Positions 16,156-24,796 of a stretch of 40,044 nucleotides of DNA are shown in pieces. This DNA is from CAZVLE01 sp964627855. GTDB taxonomy: Bacteria; Bacillota; Dethiobacteria; DTU022. Position 1 is the stretch's first letter. The number at the start of each line of letters is the position of its first letter. Position numbers and translations under genes: made by a program. The notes beneath the pieces were generated by a model. That model worked only from the letters and a program-made list of their open reading frames with translations, was not told the DNA's origin and did no database searches. Location: contig CAZVLE010000120.1 in assembly GCA_964627855.1 (NCBI GenBank), positions 1-40,044 of the forward strand, in the 5' to 3' direction.

Positions 16156-16677
16156 ATGAGTGAGACAAAAAACAATAATGGCATCAACAGTGAACTGGAG
16201 AAAGATCCGCTTTACCCTCTAAACAGGGAACTCGAAAAATTGCGACAGGAATTGAAAGAAGAAAAGAATCGACACCTCCGGACACTGGCCGATTTTGACA
16301 ATTATCGAAAACGAACCATGCGCGATGCCAACAATAATCGCATTCAGGCCAAAAAGGAAGTGTTGACTGACCTGCTTGACTTTCTTGGTTTTTTTGACCA
16401 GGCTCGAAAACAGGTTCAGGATCCTGCCGCAGCCAGTGGTATGGAAATAATGGCCCGGCAGTTTCAGGAACTTCTTAATAAGCACGGGGTCAGACCGGTT
16501 GAGTGCCTGCATAAACCTTTTGACCCGGAAGAACAGGAAGGTATTGGCTACATAGAAACAGGCCAGTGCCCGGATGGCTGTGTGGCTGAAGAAATTTGCA
16601 CCGGCTATAAAATGGGAGATATCCTGCTCAAGCCGGCCCAGGTTATGGTAGCCCGCAATCCAGAGCAGAAAGAATAA
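16156..16677 (+). CDS. grpE: Nucleotide exchange factor GrpE
   Basis: This 173-residue GrpE has a long N-terminal helix (LEKLRQELKEEKNRHLRTLADFDNYRKR, split across its core 'ADFDNYRKR') and the C-terminal beta-domain 'GYKMGDILLKPAQVMVARNP'. It releases ADP from DnaK. The ATG at 16156 has GGAGG seven bases upstream; an earlier in-frame ATG at 16078 would translate through the hairpin and is unlikely. Two cysteines in 'TGQCPDGCVAEEIC' are unusual for the family. Confidence 0.95.
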   Translation: MSETKNNNGINSELEKDPLYPLNRELEKLRQELKEEKNRHLRTLADFDNYRKRTMRDANNNRIQAKKEVLTDLLDFLGFFDQARKQVQDPAAASGMEIMARQFQELLNKHGVRPVECLHKPFDPEEQEGIGYIETGQCPDGCVAEEICTGYKMGDILLKPAQVMVARNPEQKE

Positions 16678-16760
16678 GCCAACCAGGGATTAGTTTATCG
16701 AACAGGTATAGGCAGTTTTAAACATTAAACCAGGACGACGTATATGTTGGAGGAATTGGC

Positions 16761-17777
16761 ATGTCCGTAAAATTTCAGGATTATTATGAGTTGCTGGAAG
16801 TAGACCGAAATGCCAGCGAGAAAGAAATTAAGGCCGCTTACCGCAAGCTGGCCCGCAAATGGCATCCCGATCTACATCCGGCCAATGAAAAGAAAAAGGC
16901 GGAAGAAAAGTTTAAACGGATCAATGAAGCTTATGAAGTTTTAAAAGATCCGGAGAAAAGATCCCGCTATGACAGGCTTGGCAGCAATTGGCGTAACGGC
17001 CAGGATTTTCAGGCTCCACCGGATATGGATGGAGTTCGCTTTTATACTTCGGAAGATTTCGCCTCCGGTGATTTCGGAGGTGGTTTCAGTGACTTTTTTA
17101 ATACTTTTTTCGGAGCTGGAGCAGGCGGAACGGGGCGCACGGGCAGAAGCGCATACAGGCAGAAACAGCAGGTGCATGGTGAAGACCTGGAGAGTGAAAT
17201 AGAGCTGACACTCGAGGAAGCTTACCGGGGAGTCACCCAGTCACTGCGCATTAGCGTTGGCTCTCTTTGCTCAGCCTGCAACGGAACGGGAATTCAAAAT
17301 AGAAGCTTTTGTACCAACTGCGGCGGCACCGGCTCTGTGCCTGACGAAAAAGTCCTCGATGTCAAAGTTCCGGCCGGGGTTAAAGAAGGCAGCAGAATTC
17401 GCCTTAAAGGCCAGGGAGGTATTGGTCTGGGGGGAGCGCCAAGAGGTGACCTTTTTCTCAAGGTCCGCCTGAAGCCACACCCTTATTTTACCCTTAAAGG
17501 TGACGATATCGAAACCGAAGCTGTGATACACCCCGACCAGGCTGTGCTGGGCACAAAAATTCCGGTCAAGACAATTGACGGAGAAGTAAGCGTAACTGTA
17601 CCACCGGGCAGTCGTAACGGGAGCAGACTACGGCTACGCGGGAAGGGTTTTCCTGGGAAAAGCGGCACCCGCGGCAACCATTATATTCGGTTGGTAATTG
17701 ATATTCCTCCTGATCTAAGCTCAGATGAAAAAGACCTTTACAGGAAGCTGCAAGAGCTGCGGAAAGGTGGGGTGTGA
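16761..17777 (+). CDS. dnaJ: DnaJ/CbpA-type co-chaperone with half zinc finger
   Basis: The 338-residue Hsp40 has a J domain with the HPD motif at residues 35-37, then a G/F-rich linker (about 85-130) and two C-terminal beta-sandwich domains. Between them is a reduced zinc region with only two of the usual four CxxCxGxG repeats: C170SAC173NGTG and C184TNC187GGTG. It is thus between CbpA (no zinc finger) and DnaJ (two zinc sites), with one possible zinc site. It follows grpE by about 80 bases and precedes a CbpM-type modulator, which supports a CbpA-like mode of action. Confidence 0.93.
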   Translation: MSVKFQDYYELLEVDRNASEKEIKAAYRKLARKWHPDLHPANEKKKAEEKFKRINEAYEVLKDPEKRSRYDRLGSNWRNGQDFQAPPDMDGVRFYTSEDFASGDFGGGFSDFFNTFFGAGAGGTGRTGRSAYRQKQQVHGEDLESEIELTLEEAYRGVTQSLRISVGSLCSACNGTGIQNRSFCTNCGGTGSVPDEKVLDVKVPAGVKEGSRIRLKGQGGIGLGGAPRGDLFLKVRLKPHPYFTLKGDDIETEAVIHPDQAVLGTKIPVKTIDGEVSVTVPPGSRNGSRLRLRGKGFPGKSGTRGNHYIRLVIDIPPDLSSDEKDLYRKLQELRKGGV

Positions 17778-17782
17778 TCACC

Positions 17783-18061
17783 ATGAAACTAATGCGGATT
17801 TACTGCCACTCAGAACAGGGACAGAGGTTTAAGATTCGTCTTTTAAAATATCACCCTGAATTGCTCAGCATTTATAAACAAATGGGCATTATTGATATTG
17901 AAGAAGGAACAATATGTCATGAGGATCTGCACCGCCTGCAGAAGATCTTGCGGCTGAAAAGAAACTGCGGTGTTAATACAGTTGGTGCAGCCATTATTGT
18001 CGATTTACTGGAAAAAGTTGAAGATTTGCAGGACGAAATTGAAACTTTACGCAGAAAGTAG
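17783..18061 (+). CDS. CbpM-like chaperone modulator
   Basis: This 92-residue protein contains 'HPELLSIYKQMGIID', 'HEDLHRLQKILRLKRNCGVN' and 'GAAIIVDLLEKVEDLQDEIE', the pattern of CbpM/MerR-like modulators that bind the J domain of CbpA-type Hsp40s. It lacks the N-terminal HTH of HspR, so an HspR repressor role is less likely. The ATG at 17783 is preferred over a GTG at 17774 that overlaps the end of dnaJ. It sits directly between dnaJ and clpB. Confidence 0.8.
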   Translation: MKLMRIYCHSEQGQRFKIRLLKYHPELLSIYKQMGIIDIEEGTICHEDLHRLQKILRLKRNCGVNTVGAAIIVDLLEKVEDLQDEIETLRRK

Positions 18062-18070
18062 GTGATAAAA

Positions 18071-20659
18071 ATGGACCTGAATCGTTTTACCAATAAATCT
18101 CGAGAAGCGCTTGCGGCAGCCCAGGAAATGGCTGCCAACCGCGAGCATCAGGTTGTCGGACCGAGCCATCTTCTGGCGGCACTGCTTGACCAGGAGGAAG
18201 GCCTGGTTGGTCGGTTCATAGAGCATGCAGGTGCAGATAGCGCATCAATAAGGCAGGGGCTCGATCGTCTCTTAGCCGCTATTCCGCAGGTTTCGGGTTA
18301 TGATAGCAGCCTGCAGATGAGTTCAGCTCTGGCCCGCGTCTTATCAAAAGCGGAACAGGAAGCCAAACAACTAAAAGATGACTACGTCAGTGTTGAACAC
18401 CTCCTTCTGGCCCTTAGCGAGGAAAGCGAAGCTGATCTAAAAAAGCTGCTAATTCAAGCAGGCCTGGATCGAAATGCCATCTTAAATTCGCTAAAGACGA
18501 TTCGCGGTTCACAGCGGGTAACCAGTGACAGCCCGGAAGACACCTATGAAGCTCTGTTAAGGTACGGGCGGGATCTGACCGAGGAAGCCGAAAAAGGTAA
18601 GCTTGACCCGGTAATCGGCCGGGATGAAGAAATACGGCGGATAATGGAAATTCTTTCGAGACGAACTAAAAATAACCCGGTTCTGATTGGCGACCCGGGC
18701 GTAGGTAAAACTGCTGTTGTAGAAGGCCTGGCCCGCAGAATTATTGCCCGCGATGTTCCCGAGGGTTTGAAAGAAAAAAGGGTAATTGCTCTCGACATGG
18801 GAGCTCTTGTTGCCGGGGCCAAATACCGCGGGGAATTTGAAGAGCGACTGAAAGCCGTTCTGAAAGAGGTCCAGAGCGCTGAAGGAAAAATTATTCTTTT
18901 CATTGATGAATTGCACACTGTTGTCGGCGCCGGTGCCGCAGAGGGAGCGATGGATGCCGGGAACCTGTTAAAACCGATGTTGGCCCGCGGTGAATTACAG
19001 TGTATCGGGGCAACAACCATTGATGAATACCGCAAACATATTGAAAAAGACGCTGCCCTGGAAAGACGGTTCCAACCTGTCCGTATTAATGAACCATCGC
19101 TGGAAGATACCATCTCTATCTTACGTGGCCTGAAAGAACGTTATGAAGTTCACCACGGCGTGCGCATCCAGGATAGCGCTTTAATCGCCGCTGCAGTATT
19201 GTCGGATCGCTACATCAGTGACCGGTTTTTGCCTGACAAAGCGATCGACCTTGTAGATGAAGCTGCTGCTCACCTGCGGACACAAATCGACAGCATGCCT
19301 GCTGCCCTTGATGAGATTACCCGGCGAGTGATGCAGCTGGAAATTGAAGAAGCGGCATTGCATAAAGAAAAGGACGCTGCTTCAAAGGAGCGCCTGGAAA
19401 AACTAAAGCATGAATTAGCTGAGCTGCGATCAGAAGCAGATGCCATGAAAGCACAGTGGCAAACTGAAAAATCATCTATATCCAGGGTGCGAAACATTAA
19501 GCGTGAAATAGACGAAGTTCGCACCGAAATTGAAAAGGCCGAAAGAGAGTATAATCTCAACAAGGCTGCTGAGCTGAAGTATGGTCGCCTCAATGATCTG
19601 GAGCGAAAACTCCAGTCGGAGGAAGAACACCTGGCCGGCAAGCAGAAGCAAAACATGCTCCTCAATGAAGAGGTGAGTGAAACAGAAATTGCCCGGGTAG
19701 TTTCTCGCTGGACCGGGGTGCCGGTTACACGCCTGTTAGAAGGAGAGCGCGAAAAGCTGATCCGCCTGGAAGAGATTCTCCACGAAAGAGTGATCGGGCA
19801 GGACGAAGCGGTAAGCGCTGTTTCCGACGCCGTTTTAAGAGCCAGGAGCGGGATCAAAGATCCAAACCGGCCGGTAGGCAGCTTTATCTTTTTAGGCCCT
19901 ACCGGCGTGGGAAAAACCGAACTGGCCCGCGCCCTTGCCGAAGCCCTTTTTGATGACGAACGTAACATGATTCGCCTTGATATGTCTGAATACATGGAAA
20001 AACATACTGTAGCCCGCCTGGTCGGGGCCCCTCCCGGCTACGTCGGATACGAAGAAGGCGGTCAGTTAACCGAAGCAGTGAGGCGTAAACCTTACAGTGT
20101 TGTTTTGTTCGATGAAATTGAAAAAGCACACCAGGATGTTTTTAACGCCATGCTGCAGATTTTAGAAGATGGGCGCCTGACCGACGGTAAGGGGCGCACT
20201 GTCGATTTTCGCAACACAATCGTGATCATGACCTCAAATATTGGCAGCCAGGAGATCCTCGCTTTTCATGAAAGAGGCGGCAATTATGAAGAGATGAAAG
20301 AGGCAGTCTTGCGCCTGCTCAGAAATCACTTCCGCCCGGAATTTTTAAACCGTGTCGATGAAATGATTGTTTTCCGGGCTCTTGAAAAAGAGCAGGTGCA
20401 CCAGATTGCCGTCCTGCTCCTGAAAAAGCTTGCCGGCAGGCTGGCCCAGACCGCCGACCTGACTCTGCAGTGGAACGAAGAGGTAGTTGCCTACCTGGCT
20501 GAAAAAGGTTACGACCCCTCTTTCGGAGCCAGACCGCTGAAAAGGGTTATTCAAAATGAAGTTGAAACCCCGCTTTCAAGAAAAATCATCAGGGGAGAAA
20601 TAACCCCGAAAGATGCGGTACAGATAACTAAAAGAGATTCCGGCTTGGAATTCAGCTAA
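18071..20659 (+). CDS. clpB: Disaggregase ClpB
   Basis: The 862-residue Hsp100 has the Clp N-domain repeat (RFTNKSREALAAAQEMA and onward), a first AAA+ module (GDPGVGKTAVVEG; IILFIDELHT), a coiled-coil middle domain (about 400-520) and a second AAA+ module (GPTGVGKTELARALAEA; VVLFDEIEKAH). It pulls proteins out of aggregates together with DnaK. The ATG at 18071 has AGGTG upstream; an in-frame GTG at 18062 is less likely. It ends the heat-shock cluster and is followed by a terminator. Confidence 0.98.
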   Translation: MDLNRFTNKSREALAAAQEMAANREHQVVGPSHLLAALLDQEEGLVGRFIEHAGADSASIRQGLDRLLAAIPQVSGYDSSLQMSSALARVLSKAEQEAKQLKDDYVSVEHLLLALSEESEADLKKLLIQAGLDRNAILNSLKTIRGSQRVTSDSPEDTYEALLRYGRDLTEEAEKGKLDPVIGRDEEIRRIMEILSRRTKNNPVLIGDPGVGKTAVVEGLARRIIARDVPEGLKEKRVIALDMGALVAGAKYRGEFEERLKAVLKEVQSAEGKIILFIDELHTVVGAGAAEGAMDAGNLLKPMLARGELQCIGATTIDEYRKHIEKDAALERRFQPVRINEPSLEDTISILRGLKERYEVHHGVRIQDSALIAAAVLSDRYISDRFLPDKAIDLVDEAAAHLRTQIDSMPAALDEITRRVMQLEIEEAALHKEKDAASKERLEKLKHELAELRSEADAMKAQWQTEKSSISRVRNIKREIDEVRTEIEKAEREYNLNKAAELKYGRLNDLERKLQSEEEHLAGKQKQNMLLNEEVSETEIARVVSRWTGVPVTRLLEGEREKLIRLEEILHERVIGQDEAVSAVSDAVLRARSGIKDPNRPVGSFIFLGPTGVGKTELARALAEALFDDERNMIRLDMSEYMEKHTVARLVGAPPGYVGYEEGGQLTEAVRRKPYSVVLFDEIEKAHQDVFNAMLQILEDGRLTDGKGRTVDFRNTIVIMTSNIGSQEILAFHERGGNYEEMKEAVLRLLRNHFRPEFLNRVDEMIVFRALEKEQVHQIAVLLLKKLAGRLAQTADLTLQWNEEVVAYLAEKGYDPSFGARPLKRVIQNEVETPLSRKIIRGEITPKDAVQITKRDSGLEFS

Positions 20660-20664
20660 AAACA

Positions 20665-20699
20665 AGGGGGCACGGCACGCCGTGCCCCTGTATTTTTTT
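20665..20699 (+). terminator. Terminator of the heat-shock cluster
   Basis: GGGGCACGG and CCGTGCCCC pair in a nine-pair stem with a four-base loop, followed by a run of seven T. It lies five bases after the clpB stop. Confidence 0.92.
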
Positions 20700-20721
20700 G
20701 CGGTGATTTGCACTGTCTTAT

Positions 20722-21309
20722 CTATTGGCCTTCGATGCCGGCGATGAAATCGCGGCCGGCTTCATAAACCCGTTGCAGGGCTTCTTTATCTTCGGCAATC
20801 TCACCCTTCTCGTCGTAACCGCGGAAAGCAATGCTGCCAACCAGCTTGTGATTAATATTATGAAAAAAGACTTTAACGATCTCCAGGGCATTGTTACAGT
20901 ACTGTTCACGTTTGATCGCCCCGACACAAATAAAAAAGCCCGGATGCTTGGCATCATCGGGAATAAATGGTTTCTGCAAATTGTACTTGGCATGCCACCA
21001 GCACTGAAAACGGTCAATAAATGTTTTTAACTGGGCATTCATTGAACCGAAAGTGATCGGGCTGGCCACAACAAGGGCATTTGATTCGACCATTTTGGGG
21101 TAAACATCCTGCATATCATCCTGAACAATGCAGCGACCATCTTTAGCGCAGGCATCGCAGGCCTGGCAGGGCTTTATCTTTAAATCATTGATGCGCAAAA
21201 TCTCGACCTGCCAACCTGCTTCTTCGGCTGCTCTGGAGAATTGATTTAATAGCAGGTCGCTGTTACCTCCCCTGCGGGGGCTGGGAGCAAGCGCCAGCAG
21301 CTTTTTCAT
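20722..21309 (-). CDS. Iron-sulfur flavoprotein (NADPH-dependent FMN reductase family)
   Basis: This 195-residue flavodoxin-fold protein starts with the FMN loop 'LALAPSPRRGGNSDLLL' and has a compact cysteine motif C-x2-C-x2-C-x5-C (CQACDACAKDGRC). This is the [4Fe-4S] ligand motif of the Isf family of anaerobes, whose members reduce O2, H2O2 or other electron acceptors. It is preceded by AGGAAGTGATA and convergent with clpB. Confidence 0.9.
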   Translation of the reverse strand: MKKLLALAPSPRRGGNSDLLLNQFSRAAEEAGWQVEILRINDLKIKPCQACDACAKDGRCIVQDDMQDVYPKMVESNALVVASPITFGSMNAQLKTFIDRFQCWWHAKYNLQKPFIPDDAKHPGFFICVGAIKREQYCNNALEIVKVFFHNINHKLVGSIAFRGYDEKGEIAEDKEALQRVYEAGRDFIAGIEGQ

Positions 21310-21426
21310 ATATTATCACTTCCTTTACTTTATTTAGCAGATAACTATTGTTTTATCCTTTTTTGTAGGTTAACATATATAAATAGAAATTGGAACATCT
21401 CGCACACTCCTTTTAAGGAGGACGGC

Positions 21427-22341
21427 ATGCAGGAACAATATTACGGAAGACCCAGAAAAAAGAAAAATAAATCAGGCCTGCGCATTTTTATCTTTCTTTT
21501 CCTAATGGCCATCATCGTTGCGCTGGGCCTATTCAGCATGAGCCAGTACCTGGCCTTACAATCAATGCGCGACGATCTGGATTCACTGCAAAACGAAGTA
21601 AACCTGGTCAGGGAAGAAAACACCAACCTGCAGGAACGGTACGAGCAGATTTACGAGGAAAATGAAGAACTGCGCGAAGAGAACTATATGCTTCGCTCTA
21701 CTACTGTGATAAACCACGGCAATCGCGATACCAATAAGGTAGCAATTACCATAGATGACGGCGCAGGACCTGAATTAATCAACCAGACTCTCGATTACCT
21801 CAAAGAATATGACGTGCGGGCAACCCTTTTCCCTATGGGCTGGTGGGTTGAACAGAACCCGGAAGTATGGCGCAGGGCCGTCCAGGATGGCCATGAACTG
21901 GGTAACCACACTTACAGCCATGCCTTTTTAACCACCATCTCCGAGGAGCAAATCAGGGCTGAATTAAACGGCTGGCAGGACTCTGTCGACCAGGCCTTAG
22001 GTTACCCTTACAAGACCTTATATTTTCGCCCTCCGGGTATGGACGGTTTTGCAGCCGGTCAGGACAATGCTGCCAGACAAATAAAGGAAATAATTGCCGG
22101 CAAAGGTATGTTTGCAGTTCTCTGGGATGTAGAACTGGTTTATGCCCTCCGCAACGAGGTTTCCACACCTGCCCGGATCACCGAACATGTTTTAAGTAAC
22201 GCCCGGGGAGGCAGTATAGTCTTGCTGCACTTTACTCCCAATGACATCACTGCCCTACCCTCCATCCTGGAGGGTTTACGAAGAAATGGCCTGGAGCCCT
22301 GTTCTTTAAGAGAATTACTGCTCGCTGAACCACGGGCTTGA
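21427..22341 (+). CDS. Membrane-anchored polysaccharide deacetylase (NodB domain)
   Basis: The 304-residue protein has a cytoplasmic basic tail (PRKKKNKSG), one membrane helix (about 18-38), an extracellular coiled coil (about 45-92, rich in E, N and L) and a NodB deacetylase domain. The metal and catalytic motifs are TIDDGAG, HELGNHTYSH and RPPG, with a late LLHF. It probably removes acetyl groups from peptidoglycan or another surface glycan. The start has AAGGAGG. It is a single-gene unit ending in a bidirectional terminator. Confidence 0.92.
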   Translation: MQEQYYGRPRKKKNKSGLRIFIFLFLMAIIVALGLFSMSQYLALQSMRDDLDSLQNEVNLVREENTNLQERYEQIYEENEELREENYMLRSTTVINHGNRDTNKVAITIDDGAGPELINQTLDYLKEYDVRATLFPMGWWVEQNPEVWRRAVQDGHELGNHTYSHAFLTTISEEQIRAELNGWQDSVDQALGYPYKTLYFRPPGMDGFAAGQDNAARQIKEIIAGKGMFAVLWDVELVYALRNEVSTPARITEHVLSNARGGSIVLLHFTPNDITALPSILEGLRRNGLEPCSLRELLLAEPRA

Positions 22342-22377
22342 GTTAACCCCTCTCTGAATACTGTTAGTGAGAAAAAC

Positions 22378-22415
22378 AAAGGGGCTGTCCTGCTTATCAG
22401 GCTGACAGCCCCTTT
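22378..22415. terminator. Bidirectional terminator
   Basis: AAAGGGGCTGTC and GACAGCCCCTTT form a 12-pair stem with an inner CTG/CAG extension. A-rich and T-rich flanks allow termination on both strands, serving the deacetylase and the convergent acyl-CoA dehydrogenase. Confidence 0.88.
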
Positions 22416-22441
22416 ATTATAAACTTTACAGACTCAATTTA

Positions 22442-24139
22442 TTATTGATTCATCTCATAAACATCCTTGAGAGCAAGCACATGATTATTCCAGATTTCTG
22501 CGAAACGACCACTGTCTACAGCAGGTTTTTTAATCATCCTGTGAAGATAATCCATCTGGTTCTCGGTAGTGCTCGCCTTACCAAAAAGAGTAAGGGCAAA
22601 GCCGGAAAAATCACGGACCATGAAATCAAAGATCTGATCAATCAGAGCCTGATCAAGACCATAAATTTTTGCATTTTCGAGAATCAACTGACCGTAGACA
22701 ACAAGGGTAAACATCTCACCGAGAGAAAGCAGAAAATCAGTATCTTTTTGCTGTTCATCATCTGGTGTGGCCGAAGCCAGGAATTCTTTCAGGAGGGCAA
22801 TCTGTTCCTTAAATACTGCAATATTCGGCAGATCATAGAGATCATAGGCTGCCTGGTAATCATGAAAACGGATTTTACCCAGTCCCCTGGTTGGGCCCTG
22901 GTTAAATAAAAAGTCATCATTGGCCACTTGATCCTGGGTGGCCAGATCGGGATATGCTTGTGGGTTGAAGAAATAATTGGCCATAAATTTGAGAATCAGG
23001 GCTATGTTGACATGCACTGTTCCTTCAAGCTTGGGCAGAGCGCGAATATCACGGGCTGCCATCTCAAAGTAAGTATCTCTTTCGAAGCCCCTGGCGGCAA
23101 TAACATCCCAGAGCAGGTTGATCACTTCTTCACCCTGGGTGGTTACTTTCATTTTCACAGTCGGGTTATAAAGCAGGTAGCGCCTGTCTTCCGGTGACGC
23201 AGCCCGCATGTAATCAGCCGTGCGCAGGGCAAAAAGTTTCATAGCTGTTAAACGGGCATACGCATCGACAAACATCTGCTTGACATGGGGAAAATCGGTA
23301 ACTTTCATGCCGTACAAGGTACGGTTGGCGGCATGGTTCAGCGCTTCATAAAAAGCATGGGTACAAATTCCTATTGAAGCCCACCCCAGGTTGTATTTGC
23401 CGACATTTACAGTGTTTAGAGCGGTGTTCCAGGCTTCCTGACCACGGGAAAGGATCTCATCTTCATTGATGGGATAGTCATGTAAGATAAAATCGGCCAC
23501 GTAAGACTGGGAGTTGACAACATTTTTTACCAGTTCGTAGTTCTTATGGCCGTAATTGGCAACAAAGAAAACGTAGTCACCACTGTCAGCCATTTTGCCA
23601 AAGGTGGAAACCATCTCGGCAATATTCCCGTTACCAATATAATATTTTTCACCGTTGGCCCGGTAAGTTCCGTCACCCTGCGGTGAAAGGGTCATTTCAG
23701 TGGAGTAGACATCGGCTCCGTGGTCACGCTCTGAAAGTCCGAATGCAAAAACATGGCCCTCCTTAAGAAGGCGGGCGGCACGCTTTTTCTGGATCTCATT
23801 GTCACTCATCCAGATGGGACCGAGGCCAAGGATGGAAACCTGCCAGGTATACCAGTAGTGCAGGCCGTAAAAACCGAGTATTTCATTAAACTCACAGTTG
23901 CGCCAGGTGTCCCAGCGACAGTCCTCTTCACCATATTGATCCGGAGTGAGGAGGTTATAAAACAGTTCATTTTCTTTGACAAAATCGAGGAAGTCTTCAT
24001 ACCAGACCCTGTTGCGATCGTCTTCCTTCAATTTCTGCTTACCCTTACGCTCAAAAAATTCAATCGTTTTTAACATTATTTCACGGGATCGTTCATCTTT
24101 GTAAGAACGATTGTGCTGCCTGGGGTTTAATAGGATCAT
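22442..24139 (-). CDS. Acyl-CoA dehydrogenase family protein
   Basis: The 565-residue flavoprotein shows the ACAD pattern: an N-terminal helical domain, a middle strand domain with 'AFGLSERDHGADVYST' and 'ANGEKYYIGNGN', and a C-terminal helical domain with 'AARGFERDTYFEMAARDIRAL' and 'KLEGTVHVN'. Its C-terminal extension of about 150 residues makes it longer than classical 380-residue ACADs. It would oxidise an acyl-CoA or related thioester. ATG at 24139 has GGAGG eight bases upstream. The substrate cannot be read from the sequence; the nearby TRAP carrier could supply an organic acid. Confidence 0.88.
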   Translation of the reverse strand: MILLNPRQHNRSYKDERSREIMLKTIEFFERKGKQKLKEDDRNRVWYEDFLDFVKENELFYNLLTPDQYGEEDCRWDTWRNCEFNEILGFYGLHYWYTWQVSILGLGPIWMSDNEIQKKRAARLLKEGHVFAFGLSERDHGADVYSTEMTLSPQGDGTYRANGEKYYIGNGNIAEMVSTFGKMADSGDYVFFVANYGHKNYELVKNVVNSQSYVADFILHDYPINEDEILSRGQEAWNTALNTVNVGKYNLGWASIGICTHAFYEALNHAANRTLYGMKVTDFPHVKQMFVDAYARLTAMKLFALRTADYMRAASPEDRRYLLYNPTVKMKVTTQGEEVINLLWDVIAARGFERDTYFEMAARDIRALPKLEGTVHVNIALILKFMANYFFNPQAYPDLATQDQVANDDFLFNQGPTRGLGKIRFHDYQAAYDLYDLPNIAVFKEQIALLKEFLASATPDDEQQKDTDFLLSLGEMFTLVVYGQLILENAKIYGLDQALIDQIFDFMVRDFSGFALTLFGKASTTENQMDYLHRMIKKPAVDSGRFAEIWNNHVLALKDVYEMNQ

Positions 24140-24225
24140 CAAATCTGCCTCCGCTTCTTTTTAGTCGAATTGAGCTGCTCAAGAGCCAATCAATTATAGA
24201 ACACCCCTAATGCTGCTTCGTCTTT

Positions 24226-24273
24226 GTGCCGATAGACACTGTCGACCGGGTCGACTGGCGGCACCCTTTTTTT
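24226..24273 (+). terminator. Hairpin with T7 run on the plus strand
   Basis: GTGCCG (24226-24231) pairs with CGGCAC (24259-24264), enclosing two copies of GTCGAC that also pair, and is followed by seven T. No plus-strand gene ends here; the flanking genes run on the minus strand. It would stop antisense transcription. The remaining bases from 24140 to 24315 hold no gene that I can see. Confidence 0.55.
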
Positions 24274-24315
24274 AGATTCGCCGTAATCAGATTGAAACCC
24301 TTCCCACTAACCTGG

Positions 24316-24777
24316 TCATGAATTTCTTTTACCGGAAATGACAGAAGCAGCGATCCGATAAACTCCTGTTGCTGCAATCCGGGCAGAGCTGATCGGACCC
24401 CCGGCCACCTCAGGTGCAGCATACTTGGCAGTAATCCTGCGTAAAATCTTTTCTTTCTCAGCAGCCTCAGTAATTTCCTCCACCAGGCCTTCAATAATTA
24501 CACTGCGGTAACTATAATTATGTTTGCAGGGATTCTCGCCGCTGATCAGGCTGCCATTTTCACCAGTTTGAAAACAGACCCTGGGGTTAGCTTTGATATA
24601 ATCTATCTTTCGTCCTTCAGGGGCACAGTGAAAGTAGACAGCTTTACTTTCATAAATAAAATTTAGCGGCACCAGGTAAGGTTGATTATCTTTAGAGAGA
24701 GCCAGGTAGCCAACCGGTGCCGTTCTGAGCAGGTCGTTGATTTCTTCATCAGCTAAAAAAGCTTCCTTCGCAGTCAT
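24316..24777 (-). CDS. Pyridoxamine-phosphate-oxidase-like flavin split-barrel protein
   Basis: This 153-residue member of the FMN-binding split-barrel group (NimA-like branch) has 'APVGYLALSKDNQPYLVPLNF', 'AVYFHCAPEGRKIDYIKANP' and 'YRSVIIEGLVEEI'. Such proteins bind FMN or F420 and some reduce nitro compounds. ATG at 24777 is chosen for GGAGG nine bases upstream; a longer frame upstream would run into dctM. It follows the TRAP genes closely on the same strand. Confidence 0.88.
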   Translation of the reverse strand: MTAKEAFLADEEINDLLRTAPVGYLALSKDNQPYLVPLNFIYESKAVYFHCAPEGRKIDYIKANPRVCFQTGENGSLISGENPCKHNYSYRSVIIEGLVEEITEAAEKEKILRRITAKYAAPEVAGGPISSARIAATGVYRIAASVISGKRNS

Positions 24778-24796
24778 AACTCTTACCTCCAATCTA

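Noticed and set aside
18544..19995. Long minus-strand frames (189 and 241 codons) within clpB
   Set aside because: They are serine/arginine-rich antisense products of a conserved gene with no start signals.
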